NCBI RefSeq assembly: GCF_000316035.1
Contig: NZ_ANHX01000077.1
Coordinates: 1-64,000, forward strand
Direction of reading: 5' to 3'
DNA from: Paenibacillus sp. PAMC 26794
Lineage (GTDB): Bacteria > Bacillota > Bacilli > Paenibacillales > Paenibacillaceae
Length of the DNA stretch: 64,000 nt
Made by a program: the position numbers and the translations under genes. The notes under the pieces were generated by a model. It was given only the letters and a program-made list of their open reading frames with translations. It searched no databases and was not told where the DNA came from. Positions 50,472-59,235 of the stretch are shown here, piece by piece; within the stretch, counting starts at the first letter, position 1, and each line of letters opens with the position of its first letter.

Positions 50472-51584
50472 ATGCAGGTACAGACACAGTTATCCTGGTC
50501 TGAGCGAATTGCAGCAACGATCATCCAGCAATGTGACGGGGACGGTTATCATGCGTTCCCTTCGGGACGATGGGCATACGTGGAAGGCATGACCTTGATG
50601 GCGATGGCACGAACCGGGCAGTATTATGGCAAGCAAGAGTATGTTGATTTTATGAAAAAACATATGGACCTGTATATCCAGCCGGACGGCTCTATTGGCA
50701 CCTATACTTTGGAAGAATATAATCTGGATCAGATTAATCAGGGGAAAAACCTGTTTGCATTACTGGATGGTGCTGAAGATCAGCGTTACGCAGAAGCGGC
50801 GCATCTCCTGGCAGCACAGCTCGCAGGGCAACCCCGCACGTCGGAGGGTGGTTTCTGGCACAAAAAAATCTATCCATTCCAGATGTGGCTGGACGGCCTG
50901 TATATGTCGTCTCCCTTTCTGTCCGAGTATGCGAAGACATTTCATCGTCCCGAGTTATGGGATGAAGTTGCACATCAGATTCTGCTGATCGAACGCCAGA
51001 CCCGTGATCCGCGGACCGGGCTGCTCTATCATGGCTGGGATGAATCGAAGGAACAGGTCTGGGCAGATTCATCGACAGGGTGCTCGCCACACTTCTGGAG
51101 CCGGGCGATGGGCTGGTATGCCATGGCGATTGTAGACAGCGTGGAGCATTTCCCCGTGAATCATCCAAAGCGCGGAACCATCATTGGTATCTTCGAACGG
51201 ATGTGTCATGCTTTGGTACGCGTGCAGGAGCAGGAGAGCGGGTTATGGTTCCAGGTGCTGGATCAGGGCTTCCGCAAAGGCAACTATTTGGAAGCATCCG
51301 GGTCGAGCATGTTTGTATATGCACTTGCGAAGGGTGTGCGGCTGAGGTATCTGGAGCCGCATTTCAGAGCTGCTGCGGAGAAAGGATGGCAGGGACTTTC
51401 CTCCAGATTGATGGAGGAGACGGCTGACGGTGTGAAGCTGAACGGGATCTGTCACGGCGCAGGGCTCAGTCTGGATCGAGATGGCTCGTACAACTACTAT
51501 GTAACCGAAGCAATTGTAAGCGATTCCTTTATGGGTGTGGCTCCGCTTCTGCTGGCAGCGCTGGAAATGGAGCGATTGCCATGA
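50472..51584 (+). CDS. GH105 unsaturated galacturonyl/rhamnogalacturonyl hydrolase
   Basis: 370-residue (alpha/alpha)6-barrel enzyme that removes the unsaturated uronic acid left at the end of pectin fragments by lyases. Family features: FPSGRWAYVEGMTLMAM near 28, KIYPFQMWLDGLYMSSPFL near 135 with the catalytic Asp of WLDGLYM, SPHFWSRAMGWYAMAIVD near 205, and SGSSMFVYALAKGV near 275. No signal peptide, so it acts on imported fragments in the cytoplasm. AAGGAGG seven bases before ATG; its end overlaps the next gene by four bases. Confidence 0.9.
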   Translation: MQVQTQLSWSERIAATIIQQCDGDGYHAFPSGRWAYVEGMTLMAMARTGQYYGKQEYVDFMKKHMDLYIQPDGSIGTYTLEEYNLDQINQGKNLFALLDGAEDQRYAEAAHLLAAQLAGQPRTSEGGFWHKKIYPFQMWLDGLYMSSPFLSEYAKTFHRPELWDEVAHQILLIERQTRDPRTGLLYHGWDESKEQVWADSSTGCSPHFWSRAMGWYAMAIVDSVEHFPVNHPKRGTIIGIFERMCHALVRVQEQESGLWFQVLDQGFRKGNYLEASGSSMFVYALAKGVRLRYLEPHFRAAAEKGWQGLSSRLMEETADGVKLNGICHGAGLSLDRDGSYNYYVTEAIVSDSFMGVAPLLLAALEMERLP

Positions 51585-52633
51585 GCAAGCAGATGTCACC
51601 GAATATAGATATGGATCAATCGACGCGATATTATACCGTTGCTCTGGATGGGACGGGGGATTATCCTACTATTCAAGCCGCGATTGATGCCGTTCCGGAC
51701 AACGGAACCGAAAGCTTCACGATCCGAATTAAGGCAGGCGTATATTACGAGAAGCTGGATATTGAGAAGCCTATGATTCATCTGATCGGTGAGGGGGCGG
51801 AGCATACTGTCATTACATATGATGATTATGCGCTCAAGAAGTTCCCGGATGGGTCGCAGTATCATACCTTTTATTCCTATACAGCCTTCATCGGAGCAGA
51901 CGATTTTACAGCAGAGAGACTTTCTTTTGTTAACTCAGCCGGGCCGGGAAAGGTAGTGGGTCAGGCTTTGGCGGTGTACGTGGATGGAGACCGCGCGGCC
52001 TTCCGCAGTTGTCGCTTTATGGGCCATCAGGATACGATTTTCACCGGCCCGCTGCCGGAGCAGCCCATGGATCGCAGTTATTTTGGCGGACCACGCGATG
52101 GTGCCGAGCGGCGCAAACTGCGGCAGTATTTCGAGGACTGTTACATCGAAGGTGATATCGATTTTATTTTTGGTTCGGCTACGGTGGTGTTTAAGGGCTG
52201 CGAGATCTTTACGAAGAATCGTCTAACTGAGGCGGAGGCTGCGGATGGACAAGTGAACGGCTGGATTACCGCAGCCTCTACGCCGGAGGATGTGCGTTAC
52301 GGCTATGTGTTTCTGGACTGTGATCTGACCAGCAATGCTCCGCCGCAGTCGGTGTATCTGGGCAGACCGTGGCGTCATCATGCCAAAGTCTGTTTTCTGA
52401 ACTGCTGGATTGGTGCTCATGTGAAGCGGGAGGGATGGCACAACTGGAACAAGACAGATGCAGAGCAGACCGTTCAGTATGCTGAATATAACAGCGCCGG
52501 ACCTGGGGCGGAAGATACTTCGGGTCGCGTGCCTTGGGCCAAGTTACTGACAGAGCAGGAAGCTGTGGAATACTCCATATCCCGGGTGTTATCCGGGAGC
52601 GATGGTTGGCAGCCACATGAGAAACTAGGGTAA
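51581..52633 (+). CDS. Pectinesterase (CE8), cytoplasmic
   Basis: 350-residue right-handed beta-helix enzyme that removes methyl esters from galacturonic acid units. GTGDYPTIQAAIDAVPDNG near 24, then CRFMGHQDTIFTGPL near 146 (first catalytic Asp), EGDIDFIFGSATVVF near 190 (second Asp) and VYLGRPWRHHAKVC near 255 (substrate Arg). There is no signal peptide, unusual for plant-pathogen enzymes but expected for one that works on short imported methylated oligomers. ATGA overlap with the GH105 gene makes the pair coupled. Confidence 0.9.
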   Translation: MSKQMSPNIDMDQSTRYYTVALDGTGDYPTIQAAIDAVPDNGTESFTIRIKAGVYYEKLDIEKPMIHLIGEGAEHTVITYDDYALKKFPDGSQYHTFYSYTAFIGADDFTAERLSFVNSAGPGKVVGQALAVYVDGDRAAFRSCRFMGHQDTIFTGPLPEQPMDRSYFGGPRDGAERRKLRQYFEDCYIEGDIDFIFGSATVVFKGCEIFTKNRLTEAEAADGQVNGWITAASTPEDVRYGYVFLDCDLTSNAPPQSVYLGRPWRHHAKVCFLNCWIGAHVKREGWHNWNKTDAEQTVQYAEYNSAGPGAEDTSGRVPWAKLLTEQEAVEYSISRVLSGSDGWQPHEKLG

Positions 52634-52663
52634 GCACAGAACGATTGCTATAAAATATCAACA

Positions 52664-52707
52664 AAAGCCTCCAGGCTCCCCGCTAATGCGAAGAGTATGG
52701 AGGCTTT
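52664..52707. terminator. Terminator of the pectin operon
   Basis: AAAGCCTCCA / TGGAGGCTTT stem with a 24-nt loop that can pair internally. The T tract on the plus strand is short; A-rich sequence on the left would serve the converging aldo/keto reductase gene. Confidence 0.7.
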
Positions 52708-52724
52708 GGAGTATCATTCTTTAT

Positions 52725-53582
52725 TTAGAAATCGAAGTTGTCCGGATCAGGTCCAACACGTACATCTTCGTTCAGAGCACTGATCTGATCGATCTCTTCA
52801 TTTGAAAGTTCAAAGTCGAAGATAGAGGAATTCTCAATAATCCGGTTTTCCTTGGTCGACTTCGGAATGGTAATGACTCCATTTTGCAGATCCCAACGCA
52901 GGATTACTTGTGCAACCGATTTGCCTTTGGTTGAAGCAATCGCCGTAAGTACTGGATTGTCCAACAGCTGACCTTGCATTAGAGGCGACCAAGCTTCAAG
53001 CTGGATACCATGCTTCTCACAGAAGGCTTTAAGCTCAACCTGAGTCAGGTGAGGGTGGTATTCCACCTGATTGATCATCGGTTTCACTTTGGCATCCTGC
53101 ATCAGGTCTTCGAGATGATGAATCTGGAAGTTGCTCACACCGATGGCCTTAATACGGCCGGCTGCATACAGCTCCTCGATTGCTTTCCAGGCTGCTTTGT
53201 ATTTGCCTGCCTTAGGCCAGTGAATCAGATACAGGTCAAGGTATTCCAGTCCCAGTTTGTCCAATGTGGTATCAAAAGCCGCAAGTGTCTCCTCATATCC
53301 GAGGTCTGCATTCCATAGTTTAGATGTAACAAACAGTTCTTCGCGTTTCAGGTTGTTTTCTTGCAAAGCTTCTGCAATTGCTTGGCCCACACCGGCTTCA
53401 TTGCCGTAAATTGCAGCAGTATCGATGCTGCGGTAGCCATGTTTAATCGCATTTTTCACGGCCTCAATCAGTTCAGATCCTTCTTCTACCTTAAATACAC
53501 CCAGTCCGAACCAAGGCATAGAAACACCGTTATGCAGAGTTACTGTGGATTGTAAATGTTGTGCAATTTGAGCTGTTGTCAT
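52725..53582 (-). CDS. Aldo/keto reductase (YvgN-type)
   Basis: 285-residue NADPH-dependent TIM-barrel reductase. Family tetrad: Asp in RSIDTAAIYGNEAGVG near 52, Tyr in the same motif, Lys in FVTSKLWNADLGYEE near 87 and His in YLIHWPKAGKYK near 119; cofactor part TIPKSTKENRIIENSSIFDF near 245. Reduces aldehydes and methylglyoxal-like compounds. AAGGAGG before ATG. Single gene, converging with the pectin operon. Confidence 0.9.
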   Translation of the reverse strand: MTTAQIAQHLQSTVTLHNGVSMPWFGLGVFKVEEGSELIEAVKNAIKHGYRSIDTAAIYGNEAGVGQAIAEALQENNLKREELFVTSKLWNADLGYEETLAAFDTTLDKLGLEYLDLYLIHWPKAGKYKAAWKAIEELYAAGRIKAIGVSNFQIHHLEDLMQDAKVKPMINQVEYHPHLTQVELKAFCEKHGIQLEAWSPLMQGQLLDNPVLTAIASTKGKSVAQVILRWDLQNGVITIPKSTKENRIIENSSIFDFELSNEEIDQISALNEDVRVGPDPDNFDF

Positions 53583-53776
53583 GAGATTTCCTCCTTAAAG
53601 TGTGTAAAAATCAGTCATATTAAGCTGAATTTCCGTTTTTATATCATACAAAATTAAATCATAGTAGATCAAATTGGGTTCAACGTATTATAGTATAATA
53701 AAATACCATGTGAAACCGGTTCCCCTTGAAGGCTGGAACTGATAAATATAGAGTGAGACCTATGGTCGGATGGAAA

Positions 53777-54991
53777 TTAGAACGAAGCTTTCTCCATTTC
53801 GACTGATGCATGTTGATCCCTGTTTTCCAGCATTTTAGCCCAAGCGGTCAGGATTACAGCTACGAGAACCATCAAGGCTCCGACCCATGTCGTGTGAATC
53901 AAACCAATGGAGTCATTGATCACTCCACCCAAATAGGCACCTATAGCGATCCCTGCATTAAATGCGGCGATGTTAAAGGCTGAGGCTACATCCTTGGCCT
54001 GTGGTGCATATCGTTCAGCCAAGGTTACAACGTACATCTGAAGACCAGGTACATTCATGAAGGCGAGCAGGCCCATACCCATAATGGTGAGCAGTGCTGC
54101 CAACTTAAACGGGACGGTGAAGTACATCACGCCGAGAATGATGGTCTGAATGATGAACATGTAGAAGAGCGCCTTGAGCGGGTTGCGATTGGCTGCTCTG
54201 CCGCCGATGATGTTGCCAATAGCGATGGCTATTCCGTACAACAACAGAATGAACGCTACTGTTTTCTCGGAATAACCGCTAATATCATGCAACAACGGGG
54301 ACAGATACGTAAAGACAACAAATGTTCCTCCGTACCCGACAGCAGTGATGGCAAAAGCAAGTAGCAAGCGTCCACCTGTAACGAGCTTCAGCTGATCCCG
54401 AAATGTTGTCCGTGTTCCTCGCTTCAACGTGGATGGCACGAGTATCAGGTTTCCGATCATTGCAATGATGCCAACCACAACAATCAGGATAAAGGCAGCG
54501 CGCCAGCCCCAATGTTGGCCGATGAGTGTACCGAGAGGTACACCGGTTACTGTGGCAATGGTTAGACCGGAGAACATGATGGCAATAGCACCTGCCCTAC
54601 GGTTGGCAGGCACCAGATCGGCTGCGATCGTGGAGCCTATGGACATGAACACCCCGTGTGCCAGAGCGGACACTACTCGTGCAATGAGTAACATGGTGAT
54701 GCCCGTCGATAGTGCAGCCATCGTGTTACCCGCAATGAAGACAATCATGATGGCAAGCAATAGCGTTTTGCGTGATATGGTAGACGTCAGTGAGGTCAGA
54801 ACAGGAGCCCCAAAGGTAACGCCTAATGCATATAAAGTAACGGTCAGTCCCGCAGTAGTTACGGAAATGCCCAGGTCATCTGCAATGAGGGGCAGTAGCC
54901 CAACGCTGATAAACTCTGTGGTACCGATCGCGAATGCACTAATGGCCAGCGCAAGCAATGCCCATGTGCTGTGTTTGGATTCTTGTAACAT
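53777..54991 (-). CDS. MFS transporter, DHA1 family (AraJ/YdhP-like)
   Basis: 404-residue 12-helix exporter. N-terminal FAIGTTEFISVGLLPLIADD is the DHA1 sugar-efflux/drug group signature; ALAHGVFMSIGSTIAADLVP near 118 (motif C region) and RRAGAIAIMFSGLTIATVTG. ATG 54991 has GGAG six bases upstream; the frame to 55033 would start in the RBS region. Divergent from an HxlR regulator with direct-repeat operators between, so it is probably derepressed by the toxic compound it exports. Confidence 0.85.
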   Translation of the reverse strand: MLQESKHSTWALLALAISAFAIGTTEFISVGLLPLIADDLGISVTTAGLTVTLYALGVTFGAPVLTSLTSTISRKTLLLAIMIVFIAGNTMAALSTGITMLLIARVVSALAHGVFMSIGSTIAADLVPANRRAGAIAIMFSGLTIATVTGVPLGTLIGQHWGWRAAFILIVVVGIIAMIGNLILVPSTLKRGTRTTFRDQLKLVTGGRLLLAFAITAVGYGGTFVVFTYLSPLLHDISGYSEKTVAFILLLYGIAIAIGNIIGGRAANRNPLKALFYMFIIQTIILGVMYFTVPFKLAALLTIMGMGLLAFMNVPGLQMYVVTLAERYAPQAKDVASAFNIAAFNAGIAIGAYLGGVINDSIGLIHTTWVGALMVLVAVILTAWAKMLENRDQHASVEMEKASF

Positions 54992-55068
54992 TTCTTGCTC
55001 CACTCCCCCGAATGTAGATTTACGTACCGGCAAATGCTATTATGAATTACTCGGTATACAATGAACAG

Positions 55069-55105
55069 TACGTACTTTTTAGTACCCTACGTACTTTTTG
55101 GTGCC
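55069..55105. promoter_or_regulatory. Tandem operator repeats for the HxlR regulator
   Basis: TACGTACTTTTTAGTACC (55069-55086) and TACGTACTTTTTGGTGCC (55088-55105): two direct repeats with a 19-bp period, the first with inner GTAC/GTAC symmetry. They lie between the MFS and HxlR start codons. Confidence 0.65.
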
Positions 55106-55156
55106 TATACAGCTTATGTTCGGATGTAATTCAATTCATCAGGGAGGAAGCAAGTT

Positions 55157-55552
55157 ATGGTTAGAAAAAAATATAACATCTCGGTTGAAGCTACCCTAGA
55201 AGTGATCGGTGGCAAGTGGAAATGTGTCATTCTCTGTCATCTGACACATGGGAAAAGACGAACCAGTGATCTCAAGCGTATTATGCCCGCAATTACACAG
55301 AAAATGTTAACACAGCAACTGAGAGAGCTTGAAAACGACGGAATCGTAAACCGAATCGTATATAATCAGGTCCCTCCCAAAGTAGAATACGAATTGAGTG
55401 ATTACGGGAGAAGTCTTGAACCGATTCTTAATGCGCTCTGTAATTGGGGAGATCAACATATTGTGAAGGAATACGGAGACAAATCAGCAGTTCTGGAAGA
55501 TAATGGACTCAATGATTTTAACTCTGACAATAGGGAGCTGGTGCAACCGTGA
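55157..55552 (+). CDS. HxlR-family transcriptional regulator
   Basis: 131-residue winged-helix regulator. Signature parts: LEVIGGKWKCVILCHLTHGK near 15, RIMPAITQKMLTQQLRELEN near 45, and VEYELSDYGRSLEPILNAL near 80. One Cys lies in WKCVILC, placed as the redox-sensing Cys of some HxlR proteins (YodB, HypR); sensing of electrophiles is possible but inferred. GGGAGG upstream. Overlaps the following AIM24 gene by four bases (GTGA). Confidence 0.85.
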   Translation: MVRKKYNISVEATLEVIGGKWKCVILCHLTHGKRRTSDLKRIMPAITQKMLTQQLRELENDGIVNRIVYNQVPPKVEYELSDYGRSLEPILNALCNWGDQHIVKEYGDKSAVLEDNGLNDFNSDNRELVQP

Positions 55553-56226
55553 ACTATGAGATTTTATATGATGGTGCTTTTGCGATGCTCAAGGTACATT
55601 TGCAGCGGGGAGAGCGGTTCAAGGCTGAGAGCGGTGCGATGGTATCTATGACTCCTACGGTTGAACTGAAGGGTTCAGCAGAAGGTGGGATGTTTGCCGG
55701 GTTCGGTCGGATGCTGAGCGGGGAGAAGTTTTTCTTTCAGGAACTGACGGCTGCGGGCGGATCGGCAGAGATTCTGCTCTCACCTTCAAGCATGGGCGAT
55801 GTAGAAGCTGTTGAATTGGACGGTTCCTATTCACTCTATGTGCAGAAAGACGGATTTCTGGCAGGAACCGAGGGCATTCAGGTGAATACCAAAATGCAAA
55901 ACCTGAAAAAAGGTCTCTTTTCGGGAGAAGGTTTCTTCATTATTGAGATCAGTGGACGTGGAACCGTATTTCTGTCTTCCTATGGTGCCATCCATGCGAT
56001 TAATCTGGCAGCAGGTGAAGAAATGATCGTGGATAACGCCCATTTGGTGGCATGGCCTCATTATGTAGATTACCGTATTGAGAAAGCTTCACAGGGCTGG
56101 TTATCCAGTGTTACAAGTGGAGAAGGACTGGTATGTCGGTTCCGGGGAGAAGGAACTATTCTTATACAGAGCCGCAATCCGCAAGGATTCGGACAATGGG
56201 TGAAGCAGTTTATCCCTGCACGCTAA
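55549..56226 (+). CDS. AIM24 family protein
   Basis: 225-residue beta-rich protein of the AIM24/TIGR00266 family, known from many bacteria and from mitochondrial membrane organisation in yeast; molecular role in bacteria unknown. Typical parts: ERFKAESGAMVSMTPTVELK near 23, FAGFGRMLSGEKFFFQEL near 50, FFIIEISGRGTVFLSSYGAI near 128 and DNAHLVAWPHYVDYRIE near 163. GTG start overlaps the HxlR stop, so both are made from one message. Confidence 0.85.
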   Translation: MNYEILYDGAFAMLKVHLQRGERFKAESGAMVSMTPTVELKGSAEGGMFAGFGRMLSGEKFFFQELTAAGGSAEILLSPSSMGDVEAVELDGSYSLYVQKDGFLAGTEGIQVNTKMQNLKKGLFSGEGFFIIEISGRGTVFLSSYGAIHAINLAAGEEMIVDNAHLVAWPHYVDYRIEKASQGWLSSVTSGEGLVCRFRGEGTILIQSRNPQGFGQWVKQFIPAR

Positions 56227-56360
56227 TTATTTTTTTGAGAAAGAACACACAGAGTTGCAACGGATATGTTTCCATCATCGTTATATGAATAATGGATTTA
56301 CTTCATTGACTAACGGGTATATATTCTGTTGCATAAGGTCGCACATCATGGAGGTATGAG

Positions 56361-56822
56361 ATGACAAGCTCACGGTATAAAAACGCACAAGAAAGTCCGG
56401 GATATCTGTTATGGCAGGTTACAGCCATGTGGCAAAAGGAAGTACGCAGGGTGCTGGAGCCCCTCGAACTGACACAACCTCAATTTGTATTATTGCACGC
56501 CTGTTTATGGCTCAATGAACACGATGAGGAAGGCAAAGGAGTTACTCAGGTTCAAATTGCTCAGTTTGCCAAGGTGGATGTTAACGTGACTTCTCAGGTT
56601 CTACGTGCGCTTGAAAAAAGGGGATTAATTACCCGCGCTCGTCATCAGACAGATACGCGTGCCAATATTATCACAACAACGGAAGAAGGAACCCGATTGG
56701 CTGTGGAGGGAATTCATCTGGTCGAGGAATCGGACAAGGCATTCTTCGAAACTTTGGATGAACGTAAGGGAGATTATTTGGAGATCATGCAGGAGTTTCT
56801 TCGCCAAAAAACAGAGAGTTGA
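56361..56822 (+). CDS. MarR-family transcriptional regulator
   Basis: 153-residue winged-helix regulator. N-terminal dimer part SPGYLLWQVTAMWQKEV, HTH QIAQFAKVDVNVTSQVLRAL near 65, wing RARHQTDTRANIITTTEEGT near 93. GGAGG eight bases before ATG. Closest neighbour is the converging aldo/keto reductase; the target cannot be told. Confidence 0.85.
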   Translation: MTSSRYKNAQESPGYLLWQVTAMWQKEVRRVLEPLELTQPQFVLLHACLWLNEHDEEGKGVTQVQIAQFAKVDVNVTSQVLRALEKRGLITRARHQTDTRANIITTTEEGTRLAVEGIHLVEESDKAFFETLDERKGDYLEIMQEFLRQKTES

Positions 56823-56919
56823 TCCGTAATATATCTTTTTTTAATTTGTTAAACTACAGAATGTAGTGGAACTGGAAAATTTTCTGATTATTAATAATTA
56901 TAACACCTTTGCAAAATAC

Positions 56920-56959
56920 AAATAGACCTCCTGACTTCATTTTGTCGGGAGGTCTATTT
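56920..56959. terminator. Strong bidirectional terminator
   Basis: AAATAGACCTCCTGAC pairs with GTCGGGAGGTCTATTT (one wobble), loop TTCATTTT, between converging genes. Confidence 0.9.
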
Positions 56960-56966
56960 CGGTTGC

Positions 56967-57944
56967 TCAATCGATTCGATAGGACGCAAACGGCTCGCGG
57001 CGACGGAAAGAGTCACTGATCTGGTCCAGATCGGCCAACAGCTCATCGGGCAGTGACATGTCCAGACTAGCCAGATTATGTTCCAGCTGTTCGGTGCGTG
57101 TAGCGCCCACAATCACTGTGGATACAGCTGGACGTGTCAGCAGCCATGCGAGTGACAGCACACTCGGGGAGCAACCATATGAGGCAGCTTTAGCACTCAC
57201 TTGTTCACTCAGTTGGATATTATGCTCCAGCAGGAAACGGTTGAAAGACGGATCGGTGTCTGCTCTGGAACCAGAAGGCACACTGGTCTGTCCGTTATAT
57301 TTACCGGTCAGAATACCACCTGCCAGCGGGAAATAAGGGATAATGCCTACACCCTGATCGAGACACATCGGTACCAGTTCCAACTCAGGTGTACGGTCTG
57401 CCAGGGAGTAGCTGGTTTGGGTGGAGATGTAGCGCACATAACCTTTCTGTTCACTGATGCCTAAAGCTTTCATCAGCTCCCAAGCTGCGTAATTGGAGGC
57501 TCCGATGTAACGGACTTTGCCGGAAGTGACCATATCATCCAATGTGCGCAGTGTCTCATCCAGCGGTGTATGCGGATCAAAAGTATGGATCTGGTACAGA
57601 TCCACATAATCCGTTTGCAGGCGCCGCAGGCTATGTTCCAGCTCTTGTTGCAGATGGTAGCGGGAGGAACCCCGCCCATGAGGACCATCATGCCGGGGTA
57701 ATCCGGCTTTGGTAGCAAGCACCGCGTTTTCCCGTCGACCTGTGAGGGCCTGTCCAATGATGCGTTCCGATTCCGTGCCTGCGTATATATTGGCGGTATC
57801 GATAAAGTTGATGCCATGATCCATCGCTGCATGAATAATGCGGGTAGAAGCTGCTTCATCCGCGCGTTTGCCAAACGCATTGGTGCCGAGCCCCAGTGCC
57901 GACACACGCAAACCACTATGGCCCAAACGTCGATATTCCATCAT
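56967..57944 (-). CDS. Aldo/keto reductase (voltage-channel-beta type)
   Basis: 325-residue NADPH-dependent reductase of the long AKR group. EYRRLGHSGLRVSALGLGTN at the start, Asp/Tyr in NFIDTANIYAGTESERIIGQ near 50, Lys in AVLATKAGLP near 81, His in DLYQIHTFDPHTPLDET near 118, cofactor part VIVGATRTEQLEHNLAS near 280. Substrate unknown. Two ATGs in tandem at the start; the first is used. Confidence 0.9.
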   Translation of the reverse strand: MMEYRRLGHSGLRVSALGLGTNAFGKRADEAASTRIIHAAMDHGINFIDTANIYAGTESERIIGQALTGRRENAVLATKAGLPRHDGPHGRGSSRYHLQQELEHSLRRLQTDYVDLYQIHTFDPHTPLDETLRTLDDMVTSGKVRYIGASNYAAWELMKALGISEQKGYVRYISTQTSYSLADRTPELELVPMCLDQGVGIIPYFPLAGGILTGKYNGQTSVPSGSRADTDPSFNRFLLEHNIQLSEQVSAKAASYGCSPSVLSLAWLLTRPAVSTVIVGATRTEQLEHNLASLDMSLPDELLADLDQISDSFRRREPFASYRID

Positions 57945-58056
57945 TCATCGCTCCCTTTATGTACATTTATGTAATGCAGATTATAACGTAATCTATTGAA
58001 AACGTGTTATTAATATAGTTAAATGAATCTAAGAACCCGTTATTAAAGGAGATATG

Positions 58057-59094
58057 ATGGAAAACAGTGCTGCACATTTAACAAGACGGAAGCCGAAGAA
58101 CCCGAAGAAGAAATGGAAGAAACCATTGATCATCACCCTAAGTGTGCTGCTTGTGTTGGGAGGACTCGGATTTATCTATCGAAAGCAACTCGTCGTGTTT
58201 GCCTTTAATTTGTTCGCTTCAGCTACGGTGAGGGAAGCCTTGGATGACTCCTTTGTACCAGCTGGCGATAAGGATGCCCCTGTCGTGGAACATACGGAAC
58301 CGTTCTCATTGTTGCTGCTAGGGATTGACCAGCGAGATAACGAACCAAGCCGTTCGGATACCATCATCTATTCCGTTGTGCGTCCAGAAGATAATAAAGT
58401 GCTGCTGCTGTCCATTCCACGTGATTCCTATACCGAGATTGTCGGCCGGGATGTGAAGTCAAAGATCAATTCAGCTTATGCCCACGGTGAAGCCAAGATG
58501 GCGATGGATACGGTGGAGAATTTGCTGGGGAACAAAGTGGATTTCTATGCCGCGATTAATTTTAACGGGCTCAAGGATATTGTTGATGCGGTGGGCGGCG
58601 TTGAACTGCCGATCAAAAAGAATATTGAGAACAAGCTCAAAATTCATGAGAAGCTGTTTGTTGAAGCGAATAAACCGATTTATAGCGGCGAAGAAGCGCT
58701 TGGTTATGTGCGTTACCGGGAGGATTCCGATTTCAATCGGACGATGCGTCACCGGATTTTTTTAAGTGCCTTCATGAATCGTGCGCTGGAGGTCAAAAAT
58801 CTGACCAAGATCCCGGATGTAATCCAGATTGCCGGATCGAATTTTACAACCAATATGACCTCGGACTTTATCGTGAAATTTGCCGAGTCCTTATATATGA
58901 AAGATAGCATACCAACGATCAGCAATTACATGCTGAAGGGGGAGGGTGCAACGCGCAGTGGCACATGGTACTACGATCTGTCGGAGGACGATCTGCAGTA
59001 TGTGCGTGGCATGATCGCCAGTTGGCTGGACCCGGATGCGACCGAAATTGTGGAACCCGAGACAACCGATTCAGCCGCAGCGGATAAAACCTAG
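58057..59094 (+). CDS. LytR-CpsA-Psr (LCP) family cell-wall ligase
   Basis: 345-residue membrane-anchored enzyme that attaches wall teichoic acids or capsule chains to peptidoglycan from lipid carriers. Very basic cytoplasmic tail (RRKPKNPKKKWKKP), one helix (LIITLSVLLVLGGLGFIY), then the extracellular LCP domain: LLLGIDQRDNEPSRSDTIIY near 86 and LLSIPRDSYTEIVGRDVK near 110, RYREDSDFNRTMRHRIFLSA near 210 with the conserved Arg residues. AAAGGAG precedes two adjacent ATGs; the second is taken for spacing. Monocistronic. Confidence 0.9.
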   Translation: MENSAAHLTRRKPKNPKKKWKKPLIITLSVLLVLGGLGFIYRKQLVVFAFNLFASATVREALDDSFVPAGDKDAPVVEHTEPFSLLLLGIDQRDNEPSRSDTIIYSVVRPEDNKVLLLSIPRDSYTEIVGRDVKSKINSAYAHGEAKMAMDTVENLLGNKVDFYAAINFNGLKDIVDAVGGVELPIKKNIENKLKIHEKLFVEANKPIYSGEEALGYVRYREDSDFNRTMRHRIFLSAFMNRALEVKNLTKIPDVIQIAGSNFTTNMTSDFIVKFAESLYMKDSIPTISNYMLKGEGATRSGTWYYDLSEDDLQYVRGMIASWLDPDATEIVEPETTDSAAADKT

Positions 59095-59138
59095 AATAGA
59101 AGCAGCAGAAGAAGGTTGCTGCTACGATAGAATATAAC

Positions 59139-59179
59139 AAAGTACACGGAAGGCACTATGCTTTCCGTGTACTTTTTTT
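59139..59179 (+). terminator. Rho-independent terminator
   Basis: AAAGTACACGGAAAGC type stem paired with GCTTTCCGTGTACTTT (near perfect), followed by T-run. Confidence 0.9.
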
Positions 59180-59235
59180 ATGGCATAACGGTCTGCGTTA
59201 ACTTGCTTCGACTCCAGTTTCCTCAGTCGTTACCG

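Noticed and set aside
54429-55064. 211-codon plus-strand ORF
   Set aside because: Antisense to the MFS gene 53777-54991, Met/Ala/Thr-rich as usual for shadows of membrane proteins.
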